Shown here piece by piece: positions 1 to 8,618 of a stretch of DNA of 39,168 bases (its first letter is position 1; each line of letters starts with the position of its first letter). This DNA comes from an uncultured archaeon. Lineage in GTDB: Archaea > Halobacteriota > Methanosarcinia > Methanosarcinales > Methanoperedenaceae. Both the position numbers and the translations under genes were made by a program. Below the pieces are notes generated by a model. That model was given only the letters and a program-made list of their open reading frames with translations, was not told the origin of the DNA and made no database searches. The stretch covers positions 1-39,168 of the forward strand of contig CABMCA010000116.1 of assembly GCA_902384525.1 (NCBI GenBank), given 5' to 3'.

Positions 1-31
1 TATATTTTTAAATGTAGAAGATATTGTAGCC

Positions 32-105
32 ATGGTCAGTAGCAGGTAATATCATTACATTAAAGAATAAATAAGTATTTATTGTGATGATATTACTTTG
101 ACCAT
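32..105. repeat. long interrupted palindrome (hairpin element)
   Basis: A nested inverted repeat runs through this stretch. The outer arms ATGGTCA (32-38) and TGACCAT (99-105) pair. The middle arms GTAATATCAT (46-55) and ATGATATTAC (87-96) are perfect 10-mers. The inner arms AATAAATA (66-73) and TATTTATT (76-83) close a 2-nt loop. It lies downstream of the minus-strand gene that ends at 134, so it could be that gene's terminator, a transcribed hairpin, or a small mobile remnant. No gene was seen in 1-133. Confidence 0.6.
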
Positions 106-133
106 AACTGAATTATGTAACTGTGCCTTTGGT

Positions 134-295
134 TTATCTGCGTTTATAAAATTCTGTTAATAAATCGTTGGTACAGCTGATTTGCGCTTTTGCCATTCCC
201 ACAGGGCAATCCGGTTGATGTTTGTCGCCACAATGTAAGCAACCTTTTTCGATAGCGTGTAGATAATCTATTTTAGATGTAAATAATTCGGTCAA
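134..295 (-). CDS. small Cys-rich protein, 53 aa, TTG start
   Basis: This short frame was read directly from the minus strand. It starts at TTG (293-295), preceded by a strong Shine-Dalgarno GAGGTGA. An in-frame GTG at 302-304 overlaps that SD and is less likely. The protein carries GCLHCGDKHQPDCPVG followed by one more Cys, giving four Cys plus His that could bind zinc or an Fe-S centre. It is mostly charged, with no membrane segment. It is divergent from the Cys-rich gene at 422. I do not recognise the family. The SD and Cys spacing argue that it is real. Confidence 0.6.
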   Translation of the reverse strand: MTELFTSKIDYLHAIEKGCLHCGDKHQPDCPVGMAKAQISCTNDLLTEFYKRR

Positions 296-421
296 ACTGT
301 TCACCTCTTTCTTATGATAACGCCTGTAAAAATAAATGTTCTGTTTTGCATGATTTTGGAATTATCGTAAAAAACCCGTAAAGTTTTAATATATCCTGTT
401 ATTATTAAGTTAAAATGGAAT

Positions 422-739
422 ATGGTTTCAGAATTAAAAATCAAGTGCGATGACGAATATTCATTATCTGCGATCAATACAAAGAATGAAGTGATCAATG
501 TTGTTGTTCGTAAATGCAATCATTGTAATGAAATAGTCCCGATAGTCGGAATATGTTCAGATTGCAACACAGAATACGAGCACAAAAATACAGTGGAGAA
601 CCCGGAAACAGGTTTTATCCATTTTATATATGAATGTTCAGGCTGTCCTCCGGCAAAAAGGAAAGCCCAGAAAATCATTAAAATAAATGATGGCAACAAC
701 AGACAATCAAGTGATGATTTGATAAAGAATTTCCTTTAA
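422..739 (+). CDS. hypothetical protein with three CxxC knuckles, 105 aa
   Basis: Three CxxC pairs (CNHC about residues 32-35, CSDC about 46-49, CSGC about 72-75) suggest a zinc-ribbon-like fold; the tail is basic and polar. There is no signal peptide. A TATA-like run (about 383-391) lies about 30 nt before the ATG and no good SD is visible, so the mRNA may be nearly leaderless. Its end overlaps the convergent mqnD gene by 4 nt. Function is unknown; a nucleic-acid or metal-binding role is only a guess from the Cys pattern. Confidence 0.6.
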   Translation: MVSELKIKCDDEYSLSAINTKNEVINVVVRKCNHCNEIVPIVGICSDCNTEYEHKNTVENPETGFIHFIYECSGCPPAKRKAQKIIKINDGNNRQSSDDLIKNFL

Positions 740-1560
740 TCAACAAAAATCGTTTTTTCAGAATGTGGTATCAGATTTAATCCCTCCGCTGTTTTCATCA
801 ATTTTTCAACTGCGGCGATACCATCCCCTAAATCCCTCGTATAATCATTTACATATAGCCTGATGTGCTGTTCAATCACCCTGTTATCAAGCTCCTGGGC
901 ATTCTTTTTGATATACTCCACTGTTTCTTCAGGATGCCCGAATGCATATTCCATACTCTGCCTGATGAGCCCATCAATTTTCGCGATCACGGTTGCACCC
1001 AGGTCTCTTCTTGCAAGAATTCCTCCAAGCGGGGTAGGTAAACCGGTTTCATTTTCCCACCATTCGCCCAGGTCCATTATCTTTACAAGACCATATTGTG
1101 GATAAGTAAAACGGCTCTCATGGATGATCAAGCCTGCATCCACAGTGCCAAAGCTAACGGCATTCATGATCCTGTCAAAAGGCATCTCAACAATATTTTT
1201 CGCACCAGGTGCAAACAACTGCAGTAGCAGATAAGCAGTTGTCATCTTTCCAGGAATGGCAATTTTTTTCGAACCAAGTTCCTGTTGATCTATTCTTTTC
1301 CTGGCTACTATCAGTGGCCCGCAACCTCGACCGAGTGCGCTTCCCGAATGCAGGAGACAATAATCGTCCCTTAAGAAACCAAATCCATGGAATGAGGCTT
1401 TTGTTACATCAAATTTTTTCTCCAAAGCCAGGAGGTTCAGGGTTTCCACATCTTTTAAAGTCTCCCTGAATACAAGATCGGAAGTTAGCTTGTTATGGGT
1501 CAGGGCATAGAAAATAAATGTGTCGTTGGGACATGGTGAATAACCTATAGAAATTTTCAT
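736..1560 (-). CDS. mqnD: 1,4-dihydroxy-6-naphthoate synthase MqnD
   Basis: MqnD converts cyclic dehypoxanthine futalosine to 1,4-dihydroxy-6-naphthoate in the futalosine route to menaquinone. The N-terminus MKISIGYSPCPNDTFIFYAL is the family hallmark (GYSPCPND), and the 274 aa length is typical of this periplasmic-binding-protein-like enzyme. The start ATG overlaps the stop of the upstream futalosine hydrolase gene (ATGA), so the two are translationally coupled. Most methanogens use methanophenazine rather than menaquinone; mqn genes beside C1 genes fit Methanoperedens-like archaea. Confidence 0.93.
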   Translation of the reverse strand: MKISIGYSPCPNDTFIFYALTHNKLTSDLVFRETLKDVETLNLLALEKKFDVTKASFHGFGFLRDDYCLLHSGSALGRGCGPLIVARKRIDQQELGSKKIAIPGKMTTAYLLLQLFAPGAKNIVEMPFDRIMNAVSFGTVDAGLIIHESRFTYPQYGLVKIMDLGEWWENETGLPTPLGGILARRDLGATVIAKIDGLIRQSMEYAFGHPEETVEYIKKNAQELDNRVIEQHIRLYVNDYTRDLGDGIAAVEKLMKTAEGLNLIPHSEKTIFVD

Positions 1561-2264
1561 TCCAGCCTCCTGACAAGTTCACTGACCGCCTTATTACAAT
1601 TCGATACCGCAAGAGGTATATTCCATTTTTTCATATCCCTGTCATCAATTAAATTACTTATTCCCCTGATCTCGATCACAGGAACTCCATACATGACACA
1701 AATATGGGCTACAGCCGCACCTTCCATGTTTTCACATAAGCCATTAAAACGCTTTTGCATGATATCACCGCTAATGCGTGTTCCGGAACACTGGGATACT
1801 GTTATGAAATGACCTGCATGCGTGTTCAATCCAATGTCTTTTGAAGTATTTATTGCAAGCTTCAATAACTTCCGGTCCATCAGGAAAGTATTGAAATATC
1901 CGGTCTCATTTTTCACAAGTGTAAAACCTGTGAAATCCATAGGTTTCCATCCCTCGCCGGTCATTACTCCTTCCTCCCCGTAATTCTCACTCTCTGCAAC
2001 CACAACATCCCCGATAGCTACATCCGACTACGCGCCAGCAATACCGAAAAGTAGCAGGAAATCTATTTCGTTGTTTTCAAGGACAAGGGTTGTAGAGTGC
2101 GCCGCATTCACCTTGCCTACGCCGCAATGGGAAAAAATAACATGATGTCTGTGTAAATAACCCTTCGTAATAACTCCCTGTTCTTCATAAGGCGAAGGTT
2201 TGATCTGGCACCTCAAACCTGCTGATTCTAAAGGAGTAGGTGCGATAAGCCCGATGTTTGCCAT
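1557..2264 (-). pseudogene. mqnB: futalosine hydrolase MqnB, interrupted by in-frame TAG
   Basis: The frame 2264 to 1557 encodes a full-length nucleosidase-family protein (about 235 residues) that cleaves hypoxanthine from futalosine. The N-part has GLIAPTPLES and FGIAGA; the C-part has a conserved-looking NMEGAAVAHIC (Glu-Gly motif of this family) and EIRGISNLIDDRD. A TAG at 2028-2030 splits it after GIAGA. The next codons read SDVAIGDVVVAESENYGEEG in the same frame, so this is a single nonsense codon and not a frameshift. Related enzymes usually have Tyr there, one base from TAG (TAC/TAT). It could be a recent nonsense mutation, a sequencing error, or amber readthrough. Confidence 0.85.
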
Positions 2265-2305
2265 ATAGAAGTCATATTTGTTTCATGGGATATAGCTTTT
2301 ATATT

Positions 2306-2360
2306 GAGGGAAGTTGCAACATGGAGGGTGGATGAAGAGGCGTTATTGTGCAACTTCCTC
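2306..2360. repeat. inverted repeat in the mqnB / HTH-ParA intergenic region
   Basis: GGAAGTTGCA (2309-2318) and TGCAACTTCC (2349-2358) are perfect arms. They extend to GAGG/CCTC with one unpaired G, around a 30-nt loop. It sits between divergent promoters and could be a regulatory hairpin or a small repeat element. Confidence 0.5.
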
Positions 2361-2458
2361 ACAATTATATAGTATGTTCATGCCAATATTTAAATTTTGT
2401 GCAAAAAAATAACATTTATATATACATTTCTTAATTGCTTTTCGCAACACATTGATTA

Positions 2459-2498
2459 GGTATATATATATGCTTGCACAGTATACTGTAATGTGCAA
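2459..2498 (+). promoter_or_regulatory. promoter and palindromic operator of the HTH-ParA genes
   Basis: A run of TATATATATA (2461-2470) serves as a TATA box. It is followed by a nested palindrome: TTGCACA (2474-2480) pairs with TGTGCAA (2492-2498), and ACAGTATACTGT (2478-2489) is a 12-bp perfect palindrome. The position, just downstream of TATA and 11 nt before the ATG, is right for repression by a dimeric HTH protein, plausibly the product of the next gene. Confidence 0.5.
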
Positions 2499-2509
2499 AG
2501 GTTGCTCAT

Positions 2510-2902
2510 ATGGAAACACACTCAAATGATAATATGAAGGTCTTTGAGAAAAGGCTTCAGTCACTCGAACGCAGGGTAGGAGAGATTGAATCGCGTCTTC
2601 ATCCGGTTGTAGAAGACCAGATTGCTTTATACCTCACAATTCCTGACAGTTTAAGAAAATCACTTTTTGCAGTATCAGAATTATCAAAAGCCACTGCGGA
2701 CGAAGTGTGTATTCGAACAGGCCGTCACAGGTCAATTGAGAACAAATATCTCAATGAACTTGTCAGGGCAGGCTGGCTAAAACGAGAGCGGGTCGGAAAA
2801 AAAGTATACTACTCATCACGAAAAAAGAAAGAAGAAGAGTCCCCTGAAGTGATTATATCAATAGATGAACTGGATAAGAAACTTGAAGAGATACTGGGTT
2901 AA
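2510..2902 (+). CDS. winged-helix DNA-binding protein with N-terminal coiled coil, 130 aa
   Basis: Residues about 8-35 form a charged heptad-like coiled coil (FEKRLQSLERRVGEIESRL). Residues about 45-105 look like a winged helix: SLRKSLFAVSELSKATADEV, a recognition-helix-like RHRSIENKYLNELVRAG and a wing WLKRERVGKKVYYS. The C-terminus is acidic and helical. It is followed 38 nt later by a ParA-type ATPase, so it may be the DNA-binding partner (a ParB-like adaptor) or a regulator of it. An upstream palindrome suggests autoregulation. The exact family was not identified. Confidence 0.75.
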   Translation: METHSNDNMKVFEKRLQSLERRVGEIESRLHPVVEDQIALYLTIPDSLRKSLFAVSELSKATADEVCIRTGRHRSIENKYLNELVRAGWLKRERVGKKVYYSSRKKKEEESPEVIISIDELDKKLEEILG

Positions 2903-2940
2903 GATATTATGCATAGAATTATTTATTTAAGGTGCAAGAA

Positions 2941-3681
2941 ATGTGGATAAGCTTTCATTCTTATAAGGGCGGGACAGGCAAGACGAATATATCAGGGAAC
3001 CTTGCCTGCTATCTCGTCAGCAAGGGTTATAAAGTCGGATTGGTAGACACTGATTTTTCAGGCCCGGGCATTCATGCACTTTTTAGCCTGAAGACCAAAA
3101 AGACATTAGTAGATTACGTCCAGAACAAGGCAGCACTTGAAGATATCGTACACAAGACAGGTGAAGGGGAACTTTATATTATCCCGTCATATGCAACTGA
3201 GGAAGATATTGTGAGCTTCTCAAAAGACCCTGCCCAGGCAAAAGAAAAACTTCAGGCGTTACTGCGGGATTTCCAGACCAGGTATAATCCCGACCATATC
3301 ATATTTGATTGCAGTCCCGGGCTTAACAGGTCAAGCCTCCTTATCATGGGTACGACAGAAATCAGCATTGTAGTATGTACACTGGATAAACAGGATATTC
3401 GGGGAACTTATGTTATTTCCGGTGTGGCCCAGCGTTTGAAATCCAGGCCACGGATCCTGTTCAACAAGCTTCCTAAAAATAAATATGAAGCCTCAAAAAA
3501 AACACTTGAAGAACTGAGCCGGAAATTAGGTCTTGAGCCTATCGGAGTTATCCTGTATGACGAAGCAATGGCAGGCGCCTGGTCAAGAAAGATCATGGTA
3601 CATGCTTATCCTAATTCGGAATACAGTAAACAGATCGCACAACTCTGGGAACGGATCAATCAATCAATTGGTTCCCCATAA
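2941..3681 (+). CDS. ParA/MinD-family P-loop ATPase
   Basis: The deviant Walker A motif KGGTGKTN (residues about 9-16) with signature Lys is diagnostic of ParA/MinD/SIMIBI ATPases. DTDFSGPGIH follows as the A' switch, and IIFDCSPGLNRSS is the Walker B region. At 246 aa it is a normal single-domain length. I chose ATG 2941 over GTG 2932 because AAGGTG (2929-2934) then becomes a properly spaced SD and the motif starts near the N-terminus, as in the family. Such proteins place cargo (chromosome, polar or chemosensory complexes) through ATP-driven dimer cycling on DNA or membrane. The cargo here is unknown. The 3' end overlaps the convergent gene by 22 nt. Confidence 0.88.
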   Translation: MWISFHSYKGGTGKTNISGNLACYLVSKGYKVGLVDTDFSGPGIHALFSLKTKKTLVDYVQNKAALEDIVHKTGEGELYIIPSYATEEDIVSFSKDPAQAKEKLQALLRDFQTRYNPDHIIFDCSPGLNRSSLLIMGTTEISIVVCTLDKQDIRGTYVISGVAQRLKSRPRILFNKLPKNKYEASKKTLEELSRKLGLEPIGVILYDEAMAGAWSRKIMVHAYPNSEYSKQIAQLWERINQSIGSP

Positions 3682-4403
3682 AGATGCGCTTTCTCCTCTA
3701 CTTCAAGCTCCAGTTTTTTCTTTTCTTCAGAGGTCAGGCTGAATAACTCCTGTAGATCTTTATCCGCATTAACGCTACCAAGGATAAGCTCACTGCCAGT
3801 AAAGCAAAACGGAATGCTCAATTCTTTGCTTCCCACCTGTGCATGAATTTCATTTTGTTCAACCCTGATGATAATATCGATAAGTCCAAGAAGTTCAGAT
3901 TCAACGCTTCCCGGTAATGCTTTATTTGCCAGCATTGTCATAAAACCACCTCCTTCGGTCCGTATTCTTGTATCAAGGTATTTCAGGGGACGCACAATAA
4001 CATCCAGACGATCAAGCAACGCCATCATGCCAATGTTGTCAAGCATAACCAGAGATGCAGGATATTTTTTCAGCAATTTAACTACTTCCATGATCATACA
4101 TGTGTAGTCCATGGGATTGCACCGGGAGGTCTGATGTGCAATTGTTTTGTCTCCGATGATAGTGGCATCAACAAACCATATATTCTCAATCGATCCTGCC
4201 AGAGGCAGCTCATAAGAGGAGAACTTGGAAATTATTGTATTTGGCGTGTCCCTCAGGCATATCCATATAACGTTTTTTTTCGCACTGGCCGTTTCATACA
4301 GTATATGGTACACAATACGCTCAGTGGGCGTCTCTGCAGATCCCATAAAAACACTGCTCCTGCCGTATAGGGCAGTTCTCAATTCAGCAGTAATATCCTT
4401 CAT
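3660..4403 (-). CDS. RecA/KaiC-like protein lacking a clear P-loop, 247 aa
   Basis: The overall pattern resembles archaeal RecA-superfamily proteins of the KaiC-like type: an early glycine-rich turn (SSVFMGSAETPTERI), a hydrophobic strand (NVIWICLRDTP), a Walker-B-like strand (ASLVMLDNIGMM), and TRIRTEGGGFMTMLANK. The usual Walker A GxxxxGK[ST] is missing at the N-terminus, so ATP hydrolysis is doubtful. It may be a regulatory or structural paralog. It faces ParA tail-to-tail with a 22-bp overlap. A link to the ParA system is inferred only from position. Confidence 0.6.
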   Translation of the reverse strand: MKDITAELRTALYGRSSVFMGSAETPTERIVYHILYETASAKKNVIWICLRDTPNTIISKFSSYELPLAGSIENIWFVDATIIGDKTIAHQTSRCNPMDYTCMIMEVVKLLKKYPASLVMLDNIGMMALLDRLDVIVRPLKYLDTRIRTEGGGFMTMLANKALPGSVESELLGLIDIIIRVEQNEIHAQVGSKELSIPFCFTGSELILGSVNADKDLQELFSLTSEEKKKLELEVEEKAHLYGEPID

Positions 4404-4432
4404 AATAAATCTGTTTTAGCACATGAATAGCA

Positions 4433-5197
4433 TTAAACATTACTATTCTTAAAATTCACCGTCATGCCATCCCGGGCAGCAATGACATCCACACCGGTTT
4501 TTTCTGATATGAGCTTTGCCTGGTGCTCCGGGGATGATTTCAATACCTGTAAACCGAAATGGGTCAATATGGCCTTTTTCGGTCTTATATTGCCGATCAA
4601 CTCTGCTGCCTCATCCATATTCAGGTGACGGATCCTTTTATCGGTCTTCATCCGCACAACATTAAGTATCAGGTAATCAACACCCTCATAAGCATTTACC
4701 AGTCCTGGAAAATATTCAGTATCGGGAATATATCCCAGGCGCCCGGATCTGAATGTGTAAATGACCCCATAAGTTTCCACAGGATGCATATTTTCGACAG
4801 GGAACTTCATTCTGATATCCTTAATAATTATTTCCATTCCTTTTTTAATCTCATTTATTTCAACAAACGGCCTCACATATTGGAGTATAACAGGGTCAGA
4901 ATTAAAGCAATCAGAAGGTGCGATCAAGCGCCCTCTTGGAGTAAATCCTCCACCCGTCATTGCTTCCGTTAGTACATTCACATCACATGAATGATCTATA
5001 TGCCTGTGGGATAAAATAATAGCATCAAGATCTCTTGGTTTAAGGCCAAGCTGATGCATCATTACAAGGGAACCGGGCCCCGGGTCATGGAGGATATTCA
5101 GATCATCAAGTTTTAACCAGAACCCGCCGCTTTTTCGCAACTGGTTAAGAACGACCATCCTTCCGCCACCAGTTCCAAGAAAGGTTACACTTGACAT
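4433..5197 (-). CDS. metallo-beta-lactamase-fold hydrolase
   Basis: The N-terminus MSSVTFLGTGGGRM and the motif SHRHIDHS (HxHxDH, about residues 61-68) give the MBL zinc site. Later HL and LTHFGLQV supply further metal ligands. The length of 254 aa and the motif layout resemble the RNase Z-like or PhnP-like branch (phosphodiesterase or hydrolase). The substrate cannot be told from sequence. It is transcribed alone on the minus strand, divergent from the MoeA gene with an 86-bp AT-rich spacer. Confidence 0.85.
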   Translation of the reverse strand: MSSVTFLGTGGGRMVVLNQLRKSGGFWLKLDDLNILHDPGPGSLVMMHQLGLKPRDLDAIILSHRHIDHSCDVNVLTEAMTGGGFTPRGRLIAPSDCFNSDPVILQYVRPFVEINEIKKGMEIIIKDIRMKFPVENMHPVETYGVIYTFRSGRLGYIPDTEYFPGLVNAYEGVDYLILNVVRMKTDKRIRHLNMDEAAELIGNIRPKKAILTHFGLQVLKSSPEHQAKLISEKTGVDVIAARDGMTVNFKNSNV

Positions 5198-5283
5198 ATA
5201 TTATTATAAATGTATAAGTTGTACAAAAAAATATCTGAATAGTTTTTCTAAAAATTCCGGAAAACGATTTAACCACAGGGTTC

Positions 5284-7200
5284 ATGATAATGCCTGTGAG
5301 AAAAGAATTCAGGAAACTTGTAACTCGTGACGAGGCAAGGCGGATCATCAACAGCCTTGATATTAAACCTCAGACATTCGAAGTGGATATAGAAGACGCT
5401 TCAGGATATATCCTTGCAATGGATGTTGTTTCGCAGGTGGATGTTCCTCCTTTTACCAGGGCATCGATGGATGGTTATGCAGTTTATGCGTCTGATACTT
5501 ATGCTGCGCGTGAGGATAGGCCGATCCGGCTTAAAATTATCGGATCCATCCCTGCAGGAATAGATCCCGGTATTTTTCTTCAAAAGGGAGAGGCTGCTGA
5601 GATCGCAACTGGTGCAGTAATGCCTGAAGGAGCTGATTCCGTTGTTATGGTTGAGTATACGCATTTTGATAAAGATATTTTTATCCACCGTCCTGTCTCC
5701 ATTAATGAAAATGTTATGCAGGCAGGCTCGGATATAATGGCCGGAGAGAGGGTTTTAAGAAAGGGAACCTGTCTTGGTGCACGGGAAATAGGTGTTCTTT
5801 GCGCGATCGGTAAACCGAAAATAAGCATCTTTGGGCTTACAGTGGGAATAATCTCAACCGGAAATGAACTGAAAGCACCAGGCTGCTCACTTAACGCAGG
5901 TGAGATCTATGACGTGAATTCTTTTTCACTTTCATGCGCGGTCAGTGAGTGCGGAGGCACTCCTATCCGTTACTTTAATGTAAGGGATGATGAGACAAAG
6001 ATCAAAAAAGCATTAAGTGAACTCTCAAAAAACTGTGATCTCATTATCACGTCAGGAAGCACGTCAGCCGGTTCTGGCGACATTATGTACAGGATAATTG
6101 AAGAAAACGGCGTGGTCCTTGCCCATGGGATCGATATAAAGCCTGGAAAACCTGCAATTATCGGGAAAATTTTTGGAAAACCTGTTTTTGGGCTTCCTGG
6201 ATATCCAGCCTCATCTCTTACGATTTTCAATGAATTTGTAGCGCCATTGATCAGGAAAATGACCGGAAAAACAAACATAAATAATAAAACACATGCCAGA
6301 GCGGCTATCAGGATACGTTCCGAGGGCAGAAGCCAGCTTCTTCCTGTGGGTCTTATAAGGGGTATCGCTTATCCTATCGAAAAAGGGTCGGGAGCTATTA
6401 CAACGCTTTCCGAGGCGGACGGTTTTATAGAGATCCCGCCGACAGTTGAGATCATAGAAGCAGGTGATGATGTTGAAGTTACATTGTACGGGGAACCTGA
6501 AAAACCGGATATATTCTTTGTTGGCAGCCATTGTCTTGGTCTTGATACGCTCGCAGACATAACCGGACTTAAAATGCGGATAATAAATGTGGGTTCATCT
6601 GGCGGAATAAGTGCGGTCAAAAACGGTATTGCCGATATAGCCGGAGTGCATCTCCTTGATGAATCCGGTGTCTATAACATCCCGTTTCTTGAAAGATCAG
6701 GGCTTTTTGATGTTGTTCTTGTAAAAGGATACCTGAGAGAACAGGGCTTGATAATACGAAAGGACAGCAAAATAAAAGAATTTGAGGATTTGATCAATAC
6801 AAGGTTCATTAACAGGAATACCGGTTCGGGAACAAGAGTTATGACCGATCTCAGGCTAAAGGAGGTCGCAAAACAGCGTGGAATATCTTTCGAAGAACTC
6901 GCTAATTCAATTAAAGGTTATCATACTGAAGCAAAAACCCATAGTGCGGTCGCTGCTGCGGTAAAGCTGGGTAAAGCGGATGTCGGCGTAGGAATTCGTA
7001 CAGTTGCAGAACTGAATGGTTTAAATTTCATAAAAATAGCTGATGAGGAATATGATTTTGTGATACCAAAAAGACTTATGGAAAATGATGAGATCAAGAA
7101 ATTCCTGAAAGCACTTAGATCACAAAACTTCAGGAAAAAGTTACCTTCGGGGCTCAGGGCATACGAAAGGACAGGAGAAGTAGTTCAAATTATTAAATAA
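5284..7200 (+). CDS. moeA: molybdopterin molybdenumtransferase MoeA fused to a PBP-like domain
   Basis: Residues 1 to about 400 are MoeA: SMDGYAV, EIATGAVMPEGADSVVMVEY, STGNEL, DIKPGKPA and GLPGYPASS. This enzyme inserts molybdate or tungstate into adenylylated molybdopterin. From about 415 to 638 a periplasmic-binding-protein-like domain follows (FFVGSHCLGLDTLADI, NRNTGSGTRVMTDLRL, GKADVGVGIRTVAE), a fusion common in archaea and thought to sense molybdate or a related ligand. An in-frame ATG at 5290 is an alternative start. Mo/W enzymes (formylmethanofuran dehydrogenase, nitrate reductase) would be the clients. Confidence 0.93.
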   Translation: MIMPVRKEFRKLVTRDEARRIINSLDIKPQTFEVDIEDASGYILAMDVVSQVDVPPFTRASMDGYAVYASDTYAAREDRPIRLKIIGSIPAGIDPGIFLQKGEAAEIATGAVMPEGADSVVMVEYTHFDKDIFIHRPVSINENVMQAGSDIMAGERVLRKGTCLGAREIGVLCAIGKPKISIFGLTVGIISTGNELKAPGCSLNAGEIYDVNSFSLSCAVSECGGTPIRYFNVRDDETKIKKALSELSKNCDLIITSGSTSAGSGDIMYRIIEENGVVLAHGIDIKPGKPAIIGKIFGKPVFGLPGYPASSLTIFNEFVAPLIRKMTGKTNINNKTHARAAIRIRSEGRSQLLPVGLIRGIAYPIEKGSGAITTLSEADGFIEIPPTVEIIEAGDDVEVTLYGEPEKPDIFFVGSHCLGLDTLADITGLKMRIINVGSSGGISAVKNGIADIAGVHLLDESGVYNIPFLERSGLFDVVLVKGYLREQGLIIRKDSKIKEFEDLINTRFINRNTGSGTRVMTDLRLKEVAKQRGISFEELANSIKGYHTEAKTHSAVAAAVKLGKADVGVGIRTVAELNGLNFIKIADEEYDFVIPKRLMENDEIKKFLKALRSQNFRKKLPSGLRAYERTGEVVQIIK

Positions 7201-7265
7201 CACAAATTATTTACAGAACGCAAACGTTATTAGTTTTAAAAGTCAACAATAGGTGGAGATTTTAT

Positions 7266-8291
7266 ATGTCCATAAAAAAAGTTCTTGTTTATTTCATTAT
7301 TGTACTATTGATGGCTTTTCCGGCATCAGCAGCAGATATAAGCCTTAACCGCTGGATCTTGAACATAACTGTGAATGAAGACGGCACTGTAGATGAGTTG
7401 ATACAGGTTGAAGTGGGAAATAGCGGCCTAACGTCCCTTGATGGTATTTCATTCATGGTCCCGGCATCGAAGATAGAAGTGATATACGATTTTGACCACA
7501 CTTTCAGCTCAAAAGGCCAGGTAGTAGAACAGCAAATTGTTGAAAATGGAATAAAACTGATCGTGAATTTCAATACGCCTATAAAAACCGGGGAAACATG
7601 GAACGGACGTATCGGTTTCAGGGCAGAGAATTTTGCCAGGAAAGTAGCCGGCGATTATTCAATTGAAATCCCCGTTGATATGCCGCAGGCAATAATATCC
7701 GGGAAAACTGCGGATATCGGGGCCTCCCAGGATGCAGATGTCAGAGGCCAGGTGTTCTTGCCAAAAGGAATTGAAGTAACATCAGTAACACCCAAACCAT
7801 TCAGGATACTTTTCCAGAACAGTCATATGGTTCCAACATGGACTTCAGAAAATCTGCATATGAAGGACACGATTATACTGAAAGGCTCATTTTCAGAGAT
7901 ATTGAAAAAAATAGCCGATATGGATGAACGGTCAAAGACATTATCCAAACGTATAAAAGAAGCAAAAACGAATGGTATAGATGTCACAGAATCTGAAGCA
8001 CACCTTAAGCAAGCTGAAGATTATAATACAAATAATGCAAATTCAGCCCTATCTTCGTTCTGGAAAAAAGATGATACATCTGCTCTTGAATTCATCGGAT
8101 ATGCCGAGAATGAATTGAATCTTTCTGAAAATAGTTTTGTTGCTTCAGGAAATACAGAAATTAAAGCAACAGGGAAGGCTACAGGAGAAACAGAAGAAAC
8201 TAACAAAACTCCTGGTTTTGGTGCAGTTAGCCTGATTCTTATGATCATGAGTTCTTTCATGATATTAAGGATGATCAGGTCTAAACTATAG
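7266..8291 (+). CDS. secreted PGF-CTERM surface protein, 341 aa
   Basis: A Sec signal peptide (residues 1 to about 22, ending PASAAD) is followed by a beta-rich extracellular region with NxT/NxS sites and a helical, coiled-coil-prone stretch (about 225-285). The C-terminus reads NKTPGFGAVSLILMIMSSFM then basic RSKL: a PGF motif, a hydrophobic segment and a basic tail. That is the archaeosortase (ArtA) recognition layout, so the mature protein is probably lipid-anchored on the outer face or S-layer. SD AGGTGGAG precedes the ATG. It ends with TAG. Function unknown. Confidence 0.8.
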   Translation: MSIKKVLVYFIIVLLMAFPASAADISLNRWILNITVNEDGTVDELIQVEVGNSGLTSLDGISFMVPASKIEVIYDFDHTFSSKGQVVEQQIVENGIKLIVNFNTPIKTGETWNGRIGFRAENFARKVAGDYSIEIPVDMPQAIISGKTADIGASQDADVRGQVFLPKGIEVTSVTPKPFRILFQNSHMVPTWTSENLHMKDTIILKGSFSEILKKIADMDERSKTLSKRIKEAKTNGIDVTESEAHLKQAEDYNTNNANSALSSFWKKDDTSALEFIGYAENELNLSENSFVASGNTEIKATGKATGETEETNKTPGFGAVSLILMIMSSFMILRMIRSKL

Positions 8292-8401
8292 CGTTTTTTA
8301 TTTTTATCAGTAATGTTTAAATACTTTCCTATGATAATGAGGTAGTAATTAAAAGTATGCCTATATGTGGTGGCATTGCTTTTTTTTTAAGGAGTTATAA
8401 A

Positions 8402-8611
8402 ATGGCAAAAATAATGCACGCACAAACAGTTCTTACAGAAGATGATATTGAAGCCCTTAAGCAAAAAACAGGGGAAACAAGCACCAAAGATGCAATTGCA
8501 AAAGCAGTTTCTCATTACCTTGAGTGTGAATATACAAAAGTAGAGGATATGTGGGCTAAGAAACTCGAAAAAGTAGTAAAAAGAAAGCAGAAAGAAGAAG
8601 AAGAAGAATAA
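8402..8611 (+). CDS. DUF5371-like small protein, 69 aa
   Basis: I chose ATG 8402 because AAGGAG (8389-8394) is a well-placed SD. The product reads HAQTVLTEDDIEALKQKTGE, then a helical TKDAIAKAVSHYLECEY and a strongly charged Lys/Glu tail. It resembles the small methanogen family DUF5371, perhaps with a ribbon-helix-helix-like DNA-binding character (short strand then two helices). A paralog lies at 10840. A TATA-like TTTAAATAC (8326-8334) is upstream. Family assignment is from memory and moderately sure. Confidence 0.72.
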   Translation: MAKIMHAQTVLTEDDIEALKQKTGETSTKDAIAKAVSHYLECEYTKVEDMWAKKLEKVVKRKQKEEEEE

Positions 8612-8618
8612 ATTCAGG

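Noticed and set aside
2028-8291. Global TAG reassignment (pyrrolysine code) to explain the amber codon in mqnB
   Set aside because: TAG ends other genes normally here (8289-8291, 20974-20976, 28905-28907, 32259-32261), so TAG is in use as a stop. Local readthrough remains possible but is not shown.
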